DNA of 64,000 nt from PALSA-607 sp963737705 (GTDB taxonomy: Bacteria; Actinomycetota; Actinomycetes; Acidothermales; Acidothermaceae): NCBI GenBank assembly GCA_963737705.1, contig CAVTTP010000004.1, positions 1 to 64,000 on the forward strand. Direction: 5' to 3'. The position numbers were made by a program, and so were the translations under genes. The notes under the pieces are model-generated. The model worked only from the letters and a program-made list of their open reading frames with translations, ran no database searches and had not been told where the DNA came from. This document shows, in pieces, positions 27,913 through 36,830 of the stretch. Each line of letters opens with the position of its first letter. The stretch's first letter is position 1.

Positions 27913-28728
27913 TCAAGCGCGAACGCTGTCGCAGAGGAAGCGCACCGAGCGCTCGACGAGGTCCAACAGCGCAGCGGCGTCGAGTTGGGGGAACATGTGG
28001 GTCGCGCCGGGGACCAGTTCAACGCTCGCTCGGCCCCCGGCCGCAGTCAACGCTTCGGCCAAACGCGCGCTCTGTCGCGGAGGCACAGCGACGTCGGCCG
28101 TGCCGTGCACGAAAAGGAACGGCGGCGCGAACATGGAGACAGCCGAGACCGGACTCGCGGCGCGCGCCAGATCGAGCCGGTCGTCGATCGCGCCGCCGAG
28201 CAGCATGCCCTCGCGCGAGTCAGCCGTTCGATCCGGTGTCCCGCCGACGGCGAGGATGTCAGCGGCCAGCGCGTCTAAGTCGGTCGGTGCATACCAACAC
28301 ACGGCGGCCGCGACAGGGGTGTCGGTGCCGACCGACTGCAGGGCATGGAGCGCGCCGAGGTGGCCGCCCGCCGACACGCCCCAGACGACCGATGTCTCGG
28401 GCAGCCCGTAGTCGTCCGCATGTATCGCAAGGAAGGCTGCAGCGGCGCGCACGTCCTCGCATGCCGCCGGGAACCTGGCCTCGCCGCTGAGTCGGTAGTC
28501 GATGCTCGCGAGGGCCAGCCCACGCGCCGCGACCTGCTCGAAGAATGATGGGGACCAATCGGCTGAGGGGCCGGGACCGTCCCTTCGGCTGCCGACTCGC
28601 CAACCGCCACCGTGCAGGTACATGCACACCGCCGGCGCCCCGCCGGCTGGCACGTACAGGTCCAGCGCGAGCGGTCGGAATCCGACTGGGCGTGAGTACA
28701 CCACGTCGCGATACACGGCTACGTTCAT
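27913..28728 (-). CDS. Alpha/beta hydrolase (HGGG esterase type)
   Basis: The 271-residue esterase/lipase-like protein has the oxyanion motif LHGGGWRVGSR, nucleophile elbow GVSAGGHLGAL, acidic residue in FLFVHGTADVAVPP and His in PGATHMFPQ. These complete a Ser-Asp-His triad of the hormone-sensitive-lipase family. There is no signal peptide, so it acts in the cytoplasm. It overlaps the amidohydrolase gene by four bases (ATGA), so the two hydrolases probably work on the same compound, for example an ester or amide of an aromatic acid. Confidence 0.85.
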   Translation of the reverse strand: MNVAVYRDVVYSRPVGFRPLALDLYVPAGGAPAVCMYLHGGGWRVGSRRDGPGPSADWSPSFFEQVAARGLALASIDYRLSGEARFPAACEDVRAAAAFLAIHADDYGLPETSVVWGVSAGGHLGALHALQSVGTDTPVAAAVCWYAPTDLDALAADILAVGGTPDRTADSREGMLLGGAIDDRLDLARAASPVSAVSMFAPPFLFVHGTADVAVPPRQSARLAEALTAAGGRASVELVPGATHMFPQLDAAALLDLVERSVRFLCDSVRA

Positions 28729-30002
28729 GCAGCGGATGGCACCGGCTGCTTGTAGAACCGGCCGCTTTGCATGATCGCGATCAGGTTGGACTTGTCTTGC
28801 AGGATCGTCACGTCGTCGGCCGGATTTCCGCGAACCATCAGCACGTCGGCGATGTAGCCAGGTGACAGCAGGCCGAGTTCGTCGCCCATTCCCATCACTT
28901 GTCCGCCGAGCTTAGTAGCCGCGGTGAGCGCCTCCAGCGCGGTGAAGCCCAGGAGCTCGACGAACAGTTGCAGGTCGCGAGCGTTACGGCCAATTGGATT
29001 GTTCGGGAATCCATAATCGCCTCCGGGCAGGACGCGGATCCCGCGCTTGCGAATCTCGGGATAGACGGTCGCCATGCCTTCGAGCGCTGCGACCGACCCC
29101 ATGGAGGTCGCCACCTCGCGGGTAATGCCGAACTCCTCGCCCTCGTACACATTGGCGTAGATGATGCCGGGAGCGGGCGACACGAAGGCGAAGTCTTTGA
29201 CCGACTCAAGCAGATCAAGTGCCTCCTCGTCGGCGTACGTGCAGTGGTAGATCGACCGGAAGCCGGCCCGCACCGCGACCTTGACCGACTCGGCCGACTG
29301 GGCGTGGCAGTTCAGCCAGACACCGGACTCGCGCGCCTGCTCACCGGCGGCGTCTGCTTCTTCCTGTGTGTATTGGGTTATCTGCGACCCGCCAGGGGTG
29401 AACACATCGTCGCTGCTGAGCAAAAACTTCACGCTGTCGAAACCCATGGCGGCTTGCTCCGCCACGAAAGCGCGGCACGCGTCTGGGCCCTGCCAGTCCG
29501 GCTCGATATGACCGTCTCGCCGCTTCGGATTGTTGTCGCGCTCCATGCTGGCAGCTAGCAGTCGCGGCCCTGGTACGACGCCGGCGCGCAGCTTGTCGCG
29601 AAGGATCACCTCGGTAGGCATCGGCATCAGCGAGCTGGCCGAATAGGCGGAGGTGAACCCGGCGTCCAGCAGAATCTTCGCGTTGCGCTCCGCGCGGGCG
29701 AGTTCGGCCGGCAGGCCCTCGACGTGTCGGAAGAAGCTGACGTCCAAAGGGGGATTGAAGCTTGGGTCGATGAAGTCGACGGCGGACGGGAACGTCAGGT
29801 GCGCGTGCGACTCGATCATGCCAGGCATCACGGTGCACCCGCTCGCGTCGACAACCACGGCACCCTCGGCGCTGTCGGCGTCGTGGTCACCGCGCGGGCG
29901 GACGGCGACGATACGGCCGTCGTCTACGACAACCTCGCCTGGCACCGGCGCGCTGCCGGATCCGTCGAATACGAGTCCGTTCACAAAGATGGTTCGGGTC
30001 AT
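28725..30002 (-). CDS. Metal-dependent amidohydrolase (imidazolonepropionase-like)
   Basis: From the ATG at 30002 the protein (425 aa) shows the amidohydrolase fold with MPGMIESHAHLTF (HxH), a likely carbamylated Lys in FDSVKFLLSSDD, His in WLNCHAQSAES and IYHCTYADE, and Asp in LPGGDYGFPNNP. An N-terminal and C-terminal beta sandwich flanks it (FVNGLVFDGSG, GYIADVLMVRGNP). Substrates in this subgroup range from cyclic amides to dipeptides. The downstream alpha/beta hydrolase is coupled to it. It is placed upstream in a two-gene unit whose promoter would lie after 30002. Confidence 0.83.
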   Translation of the reverse strand: MTRTIFVNGLVFDGSGSAPVPGEVVVDDGRIVAVRPRGDHDADSAEGAVVVDASGCTVMPGMIESHAHLTFPSAVDFIDPSFNPPLDVSFFRHVEGLPAELARAERNAKILLDAGFTSAYSASSLMPMPTEVILRDKLRAGVVPGPRLLAASMERDNNPKRRDGHIEPDWQGPDACRAFVAEQAAMGFDSVKFLLSSDDVFTPGGSQITQYTQEEADAAGEQARESGVWLNCHAQSAESVKVAVRAGFRSIYHCTYADEEALDLLESVKDFAFVSPAPGIIYANVYEGEEFGITREVATSMGSVAALEGMATVYPEIRKRGIRVLPGGDYGFPNNPIGRNARDLQLFVELLGFTALEALTAATKLGGQVMGMGDELGLLSPGYIADVLMVRGNPADDVTILQDKSNLIAIMQSGRFYKQPVPSAA

Positions 30003-31035
30003 GGCAACTCCCACATTCCAGCGACCTCGATTTAGCGATTCTCACTGGTCGATAGCAGGTTTCGACCGCCTCATTTTGAAGCTAGCCATCGGGTTTGCGG
30101 CGGTCAACGACGACAGCTGGGAGTTCTTCCATGCGGAAGGTGGAACTTGAATCTTTGCGAGGGCGCATTTGAGGAAGACGCGAACGGGCTCCGACAGGGC
30201 GCTGCAGGTTGAATCAGGGACTCGTGGTCGACCCATCCACGGTGTGCCGACGGCGCGCGGCGCACCCCACGAAAACTTGGCTCCGCCGGCGCCTTCCGGT
30301 CCCCGTTGGCACGCCACGCTTGTGTGACGTTTGCTCGCAAGATCAGCGCGTCGGCACCCGGTCCTGGTCTGTCGCACCGAAGCGCAAACAGGGACGCCAG
30401 AACAGGGGCGTTCGCGAGGTGTGCCATTCGAGCCGGCATGCGCTGAGGCTGAACAGCGCAGAGTGCGAGAGCTGATCAGTCAATCGCTTTGCGCGCGTTG
30501 ATCCGCCTTCGATGCTCGGCAACCGACGGGACAGCCGTCGGTCGCCCAACTGGCATCACTGGACACCGTCTGCGCGGCAAAGCGGTGCCGGACGGTCGAA
30601 GCACACTGAGTGGTTTCTTGTAGCCGGAAGTTCCAATCGGCCGTCTTGCGCGCAGCGGAACGCCAAATTACGGTCTGGCTACCTGGAGTGGTCCAAGTGA
30701 GCGGGTTGCGTCGCCGCCGCGTCGAATACCGCGACTGACACCTGAGCCATGACACGACATGACGGCAAAATTCGCGGAGGAGCGCTTAGTGGGCATGGCA
30801 CGGGTCGGCGATAGTCCGTCGACGCGGGTGTGGCTTCCGGCACGGGTGTAGCGAACCGCGACCCATTGAGGGCGCTTCGGCAATTGGTCTGCGCCGAGCT
30901 TCCCCAAGCCTCTAGCTGACGGCAGGACAAGAGTGCCAGGACCGGAAGGCCCACCGGGAGTTGGCAGAAACACAAGTAGGGCTCCACTCACCAATCGTCG
31001 CTTATATCGACGTTGCGACAAACGAAGGGACCCAC
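30003..31035. other. ~1 kb gap without a supported gene
   Basis: Frames here are short, overlap each other on both strands and show no family motifs. The stretch should hold the promoter of the minus-strand amidohydrolase operon at its left end and that of the plus-strand lipoprotein at its right end (ribosome site GAAGGGA at 31024-31030). It may be a remnant of lost genes. Confidence 0.4.
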
Positions 31036-32286
31036 ATGTATCAGCGAAGTGCGACGGCCATTGCCTGTGCGGTGTTGCTGACTGCTGGACTGGCATCCGC
31101 ATGCAGTTCGAGTTCGAAGAAGGCGAACAGCGTTACGTCCAGCACTGCGAGCGCCCCGACCAGTGCTGCGAGTTCTTCGAGCGCCCCGGCAAGTGCTGCG
31201 AGTTCTTCGAGCGCCCCGGCAAGTCCCGCGAGTTCGTCGAGCGCCCCGGCAAGTCCCGCGGGTTCGTCTAGCGCCCCGGCAAGTGCTACGCCTTCGGGCA
31301 ATGCATCCGCGGATGCGGCGGTCCTCAGCGCCTTGTACAACAAGGCAATAGCAGGCGGACAGTCATCGGTCGTCATCTACGGACCGACCGCGGGAACCGA
31401 CGCGAAGATCTACGCTGCGTTTGAGCAGTCCTATCCCAAGGTCAAAGTAAGCGGGGTCTCGATCGTCGGCCCACCCATGGACGCAAAGCTAAGTGCTGAG
31501 GCGTCAAGCGGGAAGCACATCGCGGACATCGCGTTTACTGCCGTGCCAAACATTCTCACCTACGCGACAAACGGCTGGACTGTCCCGTTCGTGCCAGCCA
31601 CGGCGCCGCCGGCATCTCAGCTGACTCCAGGAGCCATCGGACCCAACAACGCCTTCTACTCGGTGGCCGTGGGGCTAGATGGCATCGTCACTCACACTGG
31701 GAGCACCCTTCCAGTACCCAAGACTTGGGCTGACCTGGAAAATCCACAGTACAAGGGCAAGCTGGTCATGTACGACCCGACTGCTATCGGGGCTTCCGCA
31801 GATAACTTCGCTCACCTAGCGTCAAATCCCGCGTATGCCGGCCTAATGCAAGGGCTGAAGAACAACGGCATCGCGTTGACTCCCGGCACGAGCCTGACCC
31901 AACCGATGGACGATGTCGCGCAAGGCAGCAAGAGCATGGCGCTTCTGATGGGCTACCCGTTCGTCCTCGCTGCTATGAGCCAGTCAGCACCGATCAAGTT
32001 CTCACTGCTCGACAAGGACAACTACATCGTCCAGCTCTACGTGTCCCAGATTAAAAACGCACCACATCCGCTTGCAGCGGAGCTCTACGAGGATTGGCTG
32101 TTCACGCCCCAGGCCCAACAAGCTCTTGCGGCCGAGGGTGAATATTCCCCAGTTATAGGCGCTCCGGCACCTGCCGGCCTGCCTGCACTTAACACGGTAT
32201 CCACCGAGACCCCTCTGGGATTCCAGGAGACCGCAACAAAGGTCAACGCCGCAATCGCGATGGCTAAGCAGGTATTCGGTGGATAA
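31036..32286 (+). CDS. ABC transporter substrate-binding lipoprotein (Fe3+-type family)
   Basis: The ATG at 31036 follows GAAGGGA. A lipoprotein signal peptide ends in ASACSS. A long Ser/Ala/Pro linker follows, encoded by a 30-base tandem repeat. The folded part begins near AVLSALYNKAIAGGQSSVVIYG and contains GKHIADIAFTAVPN, VPKTWADLENPQYKGKLVMYDP and PHPLAAELYEDWLFTPQAQQAL, typical of the SBP_bac_6/FbpA-type family. It is the natural partner for the fused permease and ATPase at 12178-15232, although 16 kb away. The ligand is unknown; an aromatic or organic acid is plausible from context. Confidence 0.85.
   Translation: MYQRSATAIACAVLLTAGLASACSSSSKKANSVTSSTASAPTSAASSSSAPASAASSSSAPASPASSSSAPASPAGSSSAPASATPSGNASADAAVLSALYNKAIAGGQSSVVIYGPTAGTDAKIYAAFEQSYPKVKVSGVSIVGPPMDAKLSAEASSGKHIADIAFTAVPNILTYATNGWTVPFVPATAPPASQLTPGAIGPNNAFYSVAVGLDGIVTHTGSTLPVPKTWADLENPQYKGKLVMYDPTAIGASADNFAHLASNPAYAGLMQGLKNNGIALTPGTSLTQPMDDVAQGSKSMALLMGYPFVLAAMSQSAPIKFSLLDKDNYIVQLYVSQIKNAPHPLAAELYEDWLFTPQAQQALAAEGEYSPVIGAPAPAGLPALNTVSTETPLGFQETATKVNAAIAMAKQVFGG
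31141..31290 (+). repeat. 30 bp tandem repeat encoding the lipoprotein linker
   Basis: Five in-frame units of exactly 30 bases lie here; four are nearly identical (AGTTCTTCGAGCGCCCCGGC plus ten bases) and the first is diverged. Each encodes a ten-residue Ser/Ala/Pro unit. Such minisatellites can expand or contract by slippage and change the distance between lipid anchor and binding domain. Confidence 0.85.
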
Positions 32287-33350
32287 CGGTCGTCCGAGCG
32301 ATCGCGGAATTCACTGGTAGATGAGGGTCTGACCGCACGCTTGTATCCGTACTGACAGCACGAAAGGGGTGTCCAGGATCGGCGTCGCGAAGGCTACGTC
32401 GAACCCGCGACTCTCGGTCGACGCCGACCTGGACATCCCAAACACCGTCTTGAGAAGGTCGATGTCTGGTGAACGCACTCAGTGACTACGCGACGACCCG
32501 CGCCGGACGGACCCCGGGCCACTCCGAGCGAATCGGTAATGCGTCGGCTGATGCAGACGTTGCTCGCCGTACATCGTTCCGTGAACTCCGCGGTCGAGAG
32601 GCCTACGAGCGGGCGGCGCAACCGACTGGATGTCTTTGGCGGGCAGTCCGCGACATTTCGAGGATCCGCGCTCGGGCACGAGTGTTGACCATTCGTCTTC
32701 GCGTACTCGGCATCGCTTCGAGCCTCTGGGCCTGCCGATGACTCGGCGAGCGTCTCCTCGCTGCGGTTGACCTTTCTGTTTCCAAACCAAAGTCGTCAGC
32801 GCAGCGCTCAGGACCTTTCGAGAAGGCTGACCGGCCGATGTCACACCGTGCGGGCGCCTGTCGCATTTACGCAACTCGGACGGTGGTCGGGTTGGACACG
32901 AGTTATTCTGACCCAAGCCCCAGGACGGCGCCGCCGACAACGCTGATCGTCGTTTCGTTCATACGAAAGGGCGACGAGACCGCGGCGATCAGCAACACTC
33001 AGGGCGGCGACCGCAACTGACGCTGCAGTACTAGCCGCACGTGAACTCGATACGACGGACTAGTGGACGAACTGCGAGTGACATTATCCGGGACGCGTTG
33101 GCGGCGTACCCTGCCAGCGCAGGGAGTCCGAGGGAGAAAGGCGCGTCACGAACTCGCGCCTCCCGGACCACGGTTCCTGCCAGGCTGCCCGTGCCGGGAC
33201 GCCGGCGAAGGCTGTTCCGGCGGTTGCCGCGAAGCGTGTGTCGGCGAGTGCGAAGACGGCCCGGACGCGGAGCGGTGTCGCAGCCAAGAGGCCCGCCAAG
33301 TGAACCGCCGAGACCGTGTAGCTGCGACAGGGTCGGTTAGGTCGGTGGGA
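32287..33350. other. ~1.1 kb gap at the right end of island 1, with decayed sequence
   Basis: There is no intact gene. A frame around 33041-33106 reads RRTSGRTASDIIRDALAAYP, like the helix of a ribbon-helix-helix antitoxin. Downstream, in another frame, an Ala/Lys-rich tail ends at a TGA at about 33300. The rest looks non-coding or degraded, as is common next to island ends. Confidence 0.4.
33041..33106 (+). pseudogene. Possible remnant of a ribbon-helix-helix antitoxin gene
   Basis: The reading RRTSGRTASDIIRDALAAYP matches the consensus helix of CopG/VapB antitoxins (GRT-SD-IR-AL--Y). No strand segment precedes it and no toxin frame follows. The position relative to the ~190 bp element-end repeat parallels that of the intact vapBC pair at 7991-8661. 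Confidence 0.25.
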
Positions 33351-33540
33351 GAGAAGTTGATCACTGTTGGGCAACAGATGGGCAACACGACAGTCAAAAC
33401 CAGCCAACGCTATTCAACGATGACATGCGATGAAAATGCTGGGAACTAAGGGTTTTCAACGACTTCCAACTATGTTCAATCACTGTGGGATGGCACTCTC
33501 AAGGCGGTAGCGCGGGTTCGAATCCCGTCGGGGCTACACA
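33351..33540. repeat. ~190 bp element-end repeat, copy 2
   Basis: Matches 8714-8902 with about 14 differences by eye, including the GGGCAACA pair (33369-33376 and 33380-33387), and runs into the tRNA-derived core. Having the same end sequence before two attachment cores shows that two related elements, or one duplicated end, were inserted in tandem. Confidence 0.7.
33496..33540 (+). repeat. Attachment core 2: 3' part of tRNA-Glu(CUC)
   Basis: Identical over 45 bases to the cores at 8858 and 47339. It separates the aromatic island from the glycan island. As at core 1, the preceding bases cannot supply the 5' half of a tRNA. Confidence 0.8.
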
Positions 33541-33757
33541 AACACAATTCAGGACGCCGATCGGCTAGTGAACGGGTCGCCGACGTCGGCACCGACCCCG
33601 TCGACGACAAGCCGGCTATCGGCAGCGCACGCCTCGTGTCGCTTCGTGCTCCCAGGTCCGCACCCCGCGCAGGAGAGTCACACGTTCAGCGATGGTTGCC
33701 CGCCGCCGAAGCAGATCAAGGACGCCACACGTGCGGCGCCGCCAACTTCCCCACCCA

Positions 33758-33817
33758 CTCTTAGAGGCGGTAGCGCCGGTTCGGGTCCTGTCGGTGCTAG
33801 ACACAAAACCTCAGGTC
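33758..33817 (+). repeat. Decayed fourth copy of the attachment core
   Basis: CTCTTAGAGGCGGTAGCGCC and the following bases align with the 45 bp core and its right flank (GCTAGACACAAAACCTCAGG against GCTACACAAAACCGCAGG in core 3), with several substitutions and one inserted base. It marks an older insertion event at the same site. Confidence 0.6.
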
Positions 33818-33859
33818 AAATGGGCTGGACCTCGCTTCTCACGCTGCTGCTTCGCGATC

Positions 33860-33880
33860 TTGACCACACCTTGACCACAC
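33860..33880. repeat. Tandem TTGACCACAC pair, candidate integrase arm sites
   Basis: TTGACCACAC occurs at 33860-33869 and again at 33871-33880. The same tandem arrangement, TTGACCACA twice 11 bases apart, lies over the 5' end of the integrase gene at 47200-47220. Shared spacing suggests binding sites of one recombinase at both ends of the second island. Confidence 0.5.
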
Positions 33881-34200
33881 CAAATCGTCGCCACGGACGG
33901 CGCCGTCCCCACCACGAGCCAGACTTGCGGTGCTGAGAAACCGTAGTCATGCAGTCATGAGCGGGCGGCCGGCGTCGTGAATGCTGGGCCGTCCCGTGGA
34001 CCTGAACGCTCGGCGGGTTTGTCCTCGACCGTGCTGTCGCGCCAAGTTGCCCGGCGTGCCCCGGCTCGGCGACCTGGCACCGCGCACGGCATGGCGCGCA
34101 ACGGGAGCCCTTCCAGCACCAGCGACGTCACGAGTTTGTAACGCACGCGTGATTGGTCTTGTGCCATCCGTAAGACGGCTCCTACTATCTGGCTCTCACC

Positions 34201-34220
34201 TCATCGATACGTATCGATGA
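34201..34220. promoter_or_regulatory. Palindromic LacI-family operator, site 1
   Basis: A perfect 20 bp palindrome (TCATCGATACGTATCGATGA) ends 23 bases before the GTG start of the LacI-type regulator. It shares the 14 bp core TCGATACGTATCGA with the palindrome before the transporter operon. This is the typical position for an autoregulatory operator. Confidence 0.8.
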
Positions 34221-34243
34221 TCGGACGCGCGGGAGGTGCTCCA

Positions 34244-35272
34244 GTGGCCCGGTCTCACACCAGCCGCGATGTGGCGCGCCTTGCCGGGGTTTCTCAGAGC
34301 ACCGTGTCCTACGTCATGTCGGGACGTCGGCCGATCTCGGAAGAGACCCGCCAGCGCGTCGAGGCAGCGATTGCGCAGCTCACCTATGAACGGCACGCGG
34401 GGGCTCGGGCACTTGCTAGCCAGCGCAGCCGGGTGGTTGGCCTGTTCATGCCGTTCGGCGACGGCAATGACACGGTCGGGAAGCTGCCGTTCATCGAAAA
34501 CATCGCTGCGTCTGCGCGCGCACACGATCACGAGTTGCTCCTAGTAACGGCGGACGAGGGATCGTCGGGGCTGCGCCGGCTGGCCGGCCGGTCGCTGTGT
34601 GACGCAATGATCATCATGGACATTGAGCTCGACGATGAGCGAGTCGCGGTCGCGGCGGAGCTGCCCGTACCGGTGATATTGATCGGTGTGCCGCGCAACC
34701 CGCGCGGCTTGCATTGTGTTGACCTCGATTTTGTGCAGGCGGCACAAATCTCGATCGGCGAACTCAGCGCCACCGGTCACGATCGGATTGCGTTGCTGGG
34801 TCACCCCGCGGATCTCACCCGTCGGCGATTGAACTACGTGACCAGGTTCATCGATGCGGCGCGCGAGCATGCCGATGCACTGGGGATTCGCCTTGAAGTG
34901 ATTGCGCCAGTGGAGCTTGGCCGCGCTGCGGCCGCGGCTGCCGTCGATCAAGCGGTGGCCTTCGGTGCGGGGGGCCGGCTCGGCCTGTTGGTGCCCGAGT
35001 CGGGGAACGTTCAAGCCGTGCTGCACGCACTCAACTCGCGCGGATGTCTGCCCGGGAGAGATGTATCGGTGGCGGCGGTGTGTACCGACGCCATGGCACA
35101 AGACTCTGAGCCACCGGTGACCAACGTGTCGCTGGAGCGGCGCGACGTCTCGCAACGCGCGATGGAGACGTTGTTCTGGCTCCTTGAGCCTGATCTGCGA
35201 GAGCCGCCTCCCGACATCGCCCTCGTGCCGGCACGACTCACGCGACGTCAAACCGTGATGCCGCCGCCGTAA
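34244..35272 (+). CDS. LacI-family transcriptional regulator of the glycan operon
   Basis: The GTG at 34244 follows GGGAGGTG and starts VARSHTSRDVARLAG. It carries the LacI helix-turn-helix (DVARLAGVSQSTVSYVMSG), the hinge-like RRPISEETRQRVEAAIAQL and a periplasmic-binding-protein-type effector domain (VVGLFMPFGDGNDTV to LVPARLTRRQTV). A perfect palindrome precedes it and another precedes the ABC importer operon directly downstream. It should repress both until a sugar derived from the imported glycan binds. Confidence 0.9.
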   Translation: MARSHTSRDVARLAGVSQSTVSYVMSGRRPISEETRQRVEAAIAQLTYERHAGARALASQRSRVVGLFMPFGDGNDTVGKLPFIENIAASARAHDHELLLVTADEGSSGLRRLAGRSLCDAMIIMDIELDDERVAVAAELPVPVILIGVPRNPRGLHCVDLDFVQAAQISIGELSATGHDRIALLGHPADLTRRRLNYVTRFIDAAREHADALGIRLEVIAPVELGRAAAAAAVDQAVAFGAGGRLGLLVPESGNVQAVLHALNSRGCLPGRDVSVAAVCTDAMAQDSEPPVTNVSLERRDVSQRAMETLFWLLEPDLREPPPDIALVPARLTRRQTVMPPP

Positions 35273-35342
35273 TTCGCCACTCGGCCACCTGTTTCATCGC
35301 ACGCCGCCTAGCCCTACACCGCTACACCCCGCACCAGGCCAT

Positions 35343-35360
35343 CGTCGATACGTATCGACG
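35343..35360. promoter_or_regulatory. Palindromic LacI-family operator, site 2
   Basis: A perfect 18 bp palindrome (CGTCGATACGTATCGACG) lies 75 bases upstream of the solute-binding protein gene. It has the same TCGATACGTATCGA centre as site 1. The central CG step is standard for LacI-family operators. Confidence 0.8.
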
Positions 35361-35435
35361 CGAGCATTCTCGAGCGACCCACTCGGGTCGTCCGACCAGA
35401 GTCGCCGGTGCGCCGGCGTCGATGAAAGGAATTCC

Positions 35436-36785
35436 ATGCACCGATCTCGGTTCGGAATGACCCGGCCGCGACTGGCCATCGGCACTTCCGCGCTCTTGTC
35501 CGTCGCCTTAGTCGGCTGTTCCAGTTCGAGCAAGACCGCGTCGTCGCCGAGTTCGTCTGCGCTTGCCCCGGCGGCCACCACAAGTGCATCCGCGCCGTCG
35601 GCACCCGCGGCTAGCACCCCGGCCGTAAGCAGCCCTGCGGCGAGTTCGTCCGTGGCGAGCGCGCCACCAGCTAAGAGCACAGTGACCTCGGTGACCGTGC
35701 AGGACTACTACAACTACGAACCCGACCAGAGCATCTACGGCGACGTTCTGAATGCGTGTGGTGCTTCCATAGGCGTCAAGATCCAGCGCGACATCGTGCC
35801 AGGCGCCTCCTACATACCCAAGGTTCTCCAAGAAGGCTCGTCGCATACCCTGCCGGACGTGTTGATGCTCGATAACCCCGACGTCCAGCACATTGCCAGC
35901 ACCGGTGCGCTCACACCGCTCAGTCAGTTCGGCCTTTCCGCTTCGGGCTCGGTCGCCGGCGTCGTCGCAGCGTCGACCTACCAAGGCCAGCTGTACGGTT
36001 TCCAGCCAGTGGCGAACACAATCGCCCTTTTCTACAAGAAGGACGCACTCAGCAAGGCTGGTGTGACGCCTCCGACGACGTCGGCAACTGCAAACCGCAG
36101 CAAAAGCTCGTCTCCGGCAGCCAGTACGGCATCGCCTTCGCCGGCCGGGCAACCAGTGAAGCCACCTGGACGTCCTGCCGTTCATGTGGTCAAACGGCGG
36201 CGACGAAAAGGACATCGCCACGCAACAGAACAGCCGACGCGCTGCAGCAGTGGGTCGACCTCGTCAAGAACGGTGCCGCGACGAAGTCCGTATTCACATG
36301 GACGCAGGGCGACGTGCTCGACCAGTTCAAGGCCGGCAAGGCAGCGATGATGATCAACGGGCCTTGGCGGCTCCCGCATGAACGCAGTCAAGGGACTGAA
36401 CTACGGCGTCGTCCCGATTCCAGCGCGCTGCCGGTAAGTCGACATCGGTCCTCTCGGTGGTGAGACGTGGACTGTCCCGATACCGGCGACGCGATCGCGA
36501 AGCGGCTGCCGCCAAGATCGTCGCATGCCTGTACTCCGACCAGACCAACTGTCGCTGGCATCGAAGCGCGACGGTACCCACCAAGACCGCGCTCCAGGCG
36601 CAGTTCATCGCAGCAAACCCCGCGATGACAACCTCAGTGGCCTGGTCACCGCAGCCCGGTCCCGTACCGGTGAACTCGGTGCCGACTGGCCGGCGACCGA
36701 AACGCAGATCGCCAACGCGATCCAGAGCGCATTGACAGGACAAGCGACGCCGCTCAAGGCGTTGCAGACTGCGCAGCATGGCTGA
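35436..36785 (+). pseudogene. Sugar ABC transporter solute-binding lipoprotein, multiple frameshifts
   Basis: The ATG at 35436 follows AAAGGA. A lipoprotein signal (LLSVALVGCSSSS) and Ser/Ala linker precede a family 1 sugar-binding domain (LPDVLMLDNPDVQHIASTG, YGFQPVANTIALFYKKDAL). After VTPPTT the reading jumps frames about five times, yet each frame continues the family pattern: GSQYGIAFAG, LPFMWSNGGDEKDIA, ALQQWVDLVKNGAATKSVF, FKAGKAAMMINGPW, LNYGVVPIPA, ending IANAIQSALTGQATPL and stop at 36785. It is either damaged or badly sequenced. It would deliver the substrate to the two permeases that follow. Confidence 0.8.
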
Positions 36786-36797
36786 TCTACAGAAGCG

Positions 36798-36830
36798 GGC
36801 TCATGGGCGCGCGGACCGCGCCCATGAGCC
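36798..36830. promoter_or_regulatory. Strong intergenic hairpin between binding protein and permease
   Basis: A 14 bp perfect stem with a 5-base loop (GGCTCATGGGCGCG, loop CGGAC, complement) begins 13 bases after the binding-protein stop. Its right arm contains the permease ATG. Such a structure can stabilise the upstream mRNA or block permease translation, giving more binding protein than permease. No T run follows, so full termination is unlikely. Confidence 0.65.

Larger units (their letters stand above)
33541..34200. other. Gap between island 1 and the glycan operon
   Basis: No intact gene is visible. It holds a decayed attachment core (33758-33817), a tandem TTGACCACAC pair, and the promoter region of the LacI-type regulator at its right end. 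Confidence 0.45.

Noticed and set aside
30042..30377. Minus-strand frame in the 30-31 kb gap
   Set aside because: Arg/Pro-rich with no motif or ribosome site; overlaps equally weak plus-strand frames.
33107..33300. Ala/Lys-rich tail frame suggesting a nucleoid-protein remnant
   Set aside because: Only a short low-complexity tail can be read, with no folded domain joined to it in frame.
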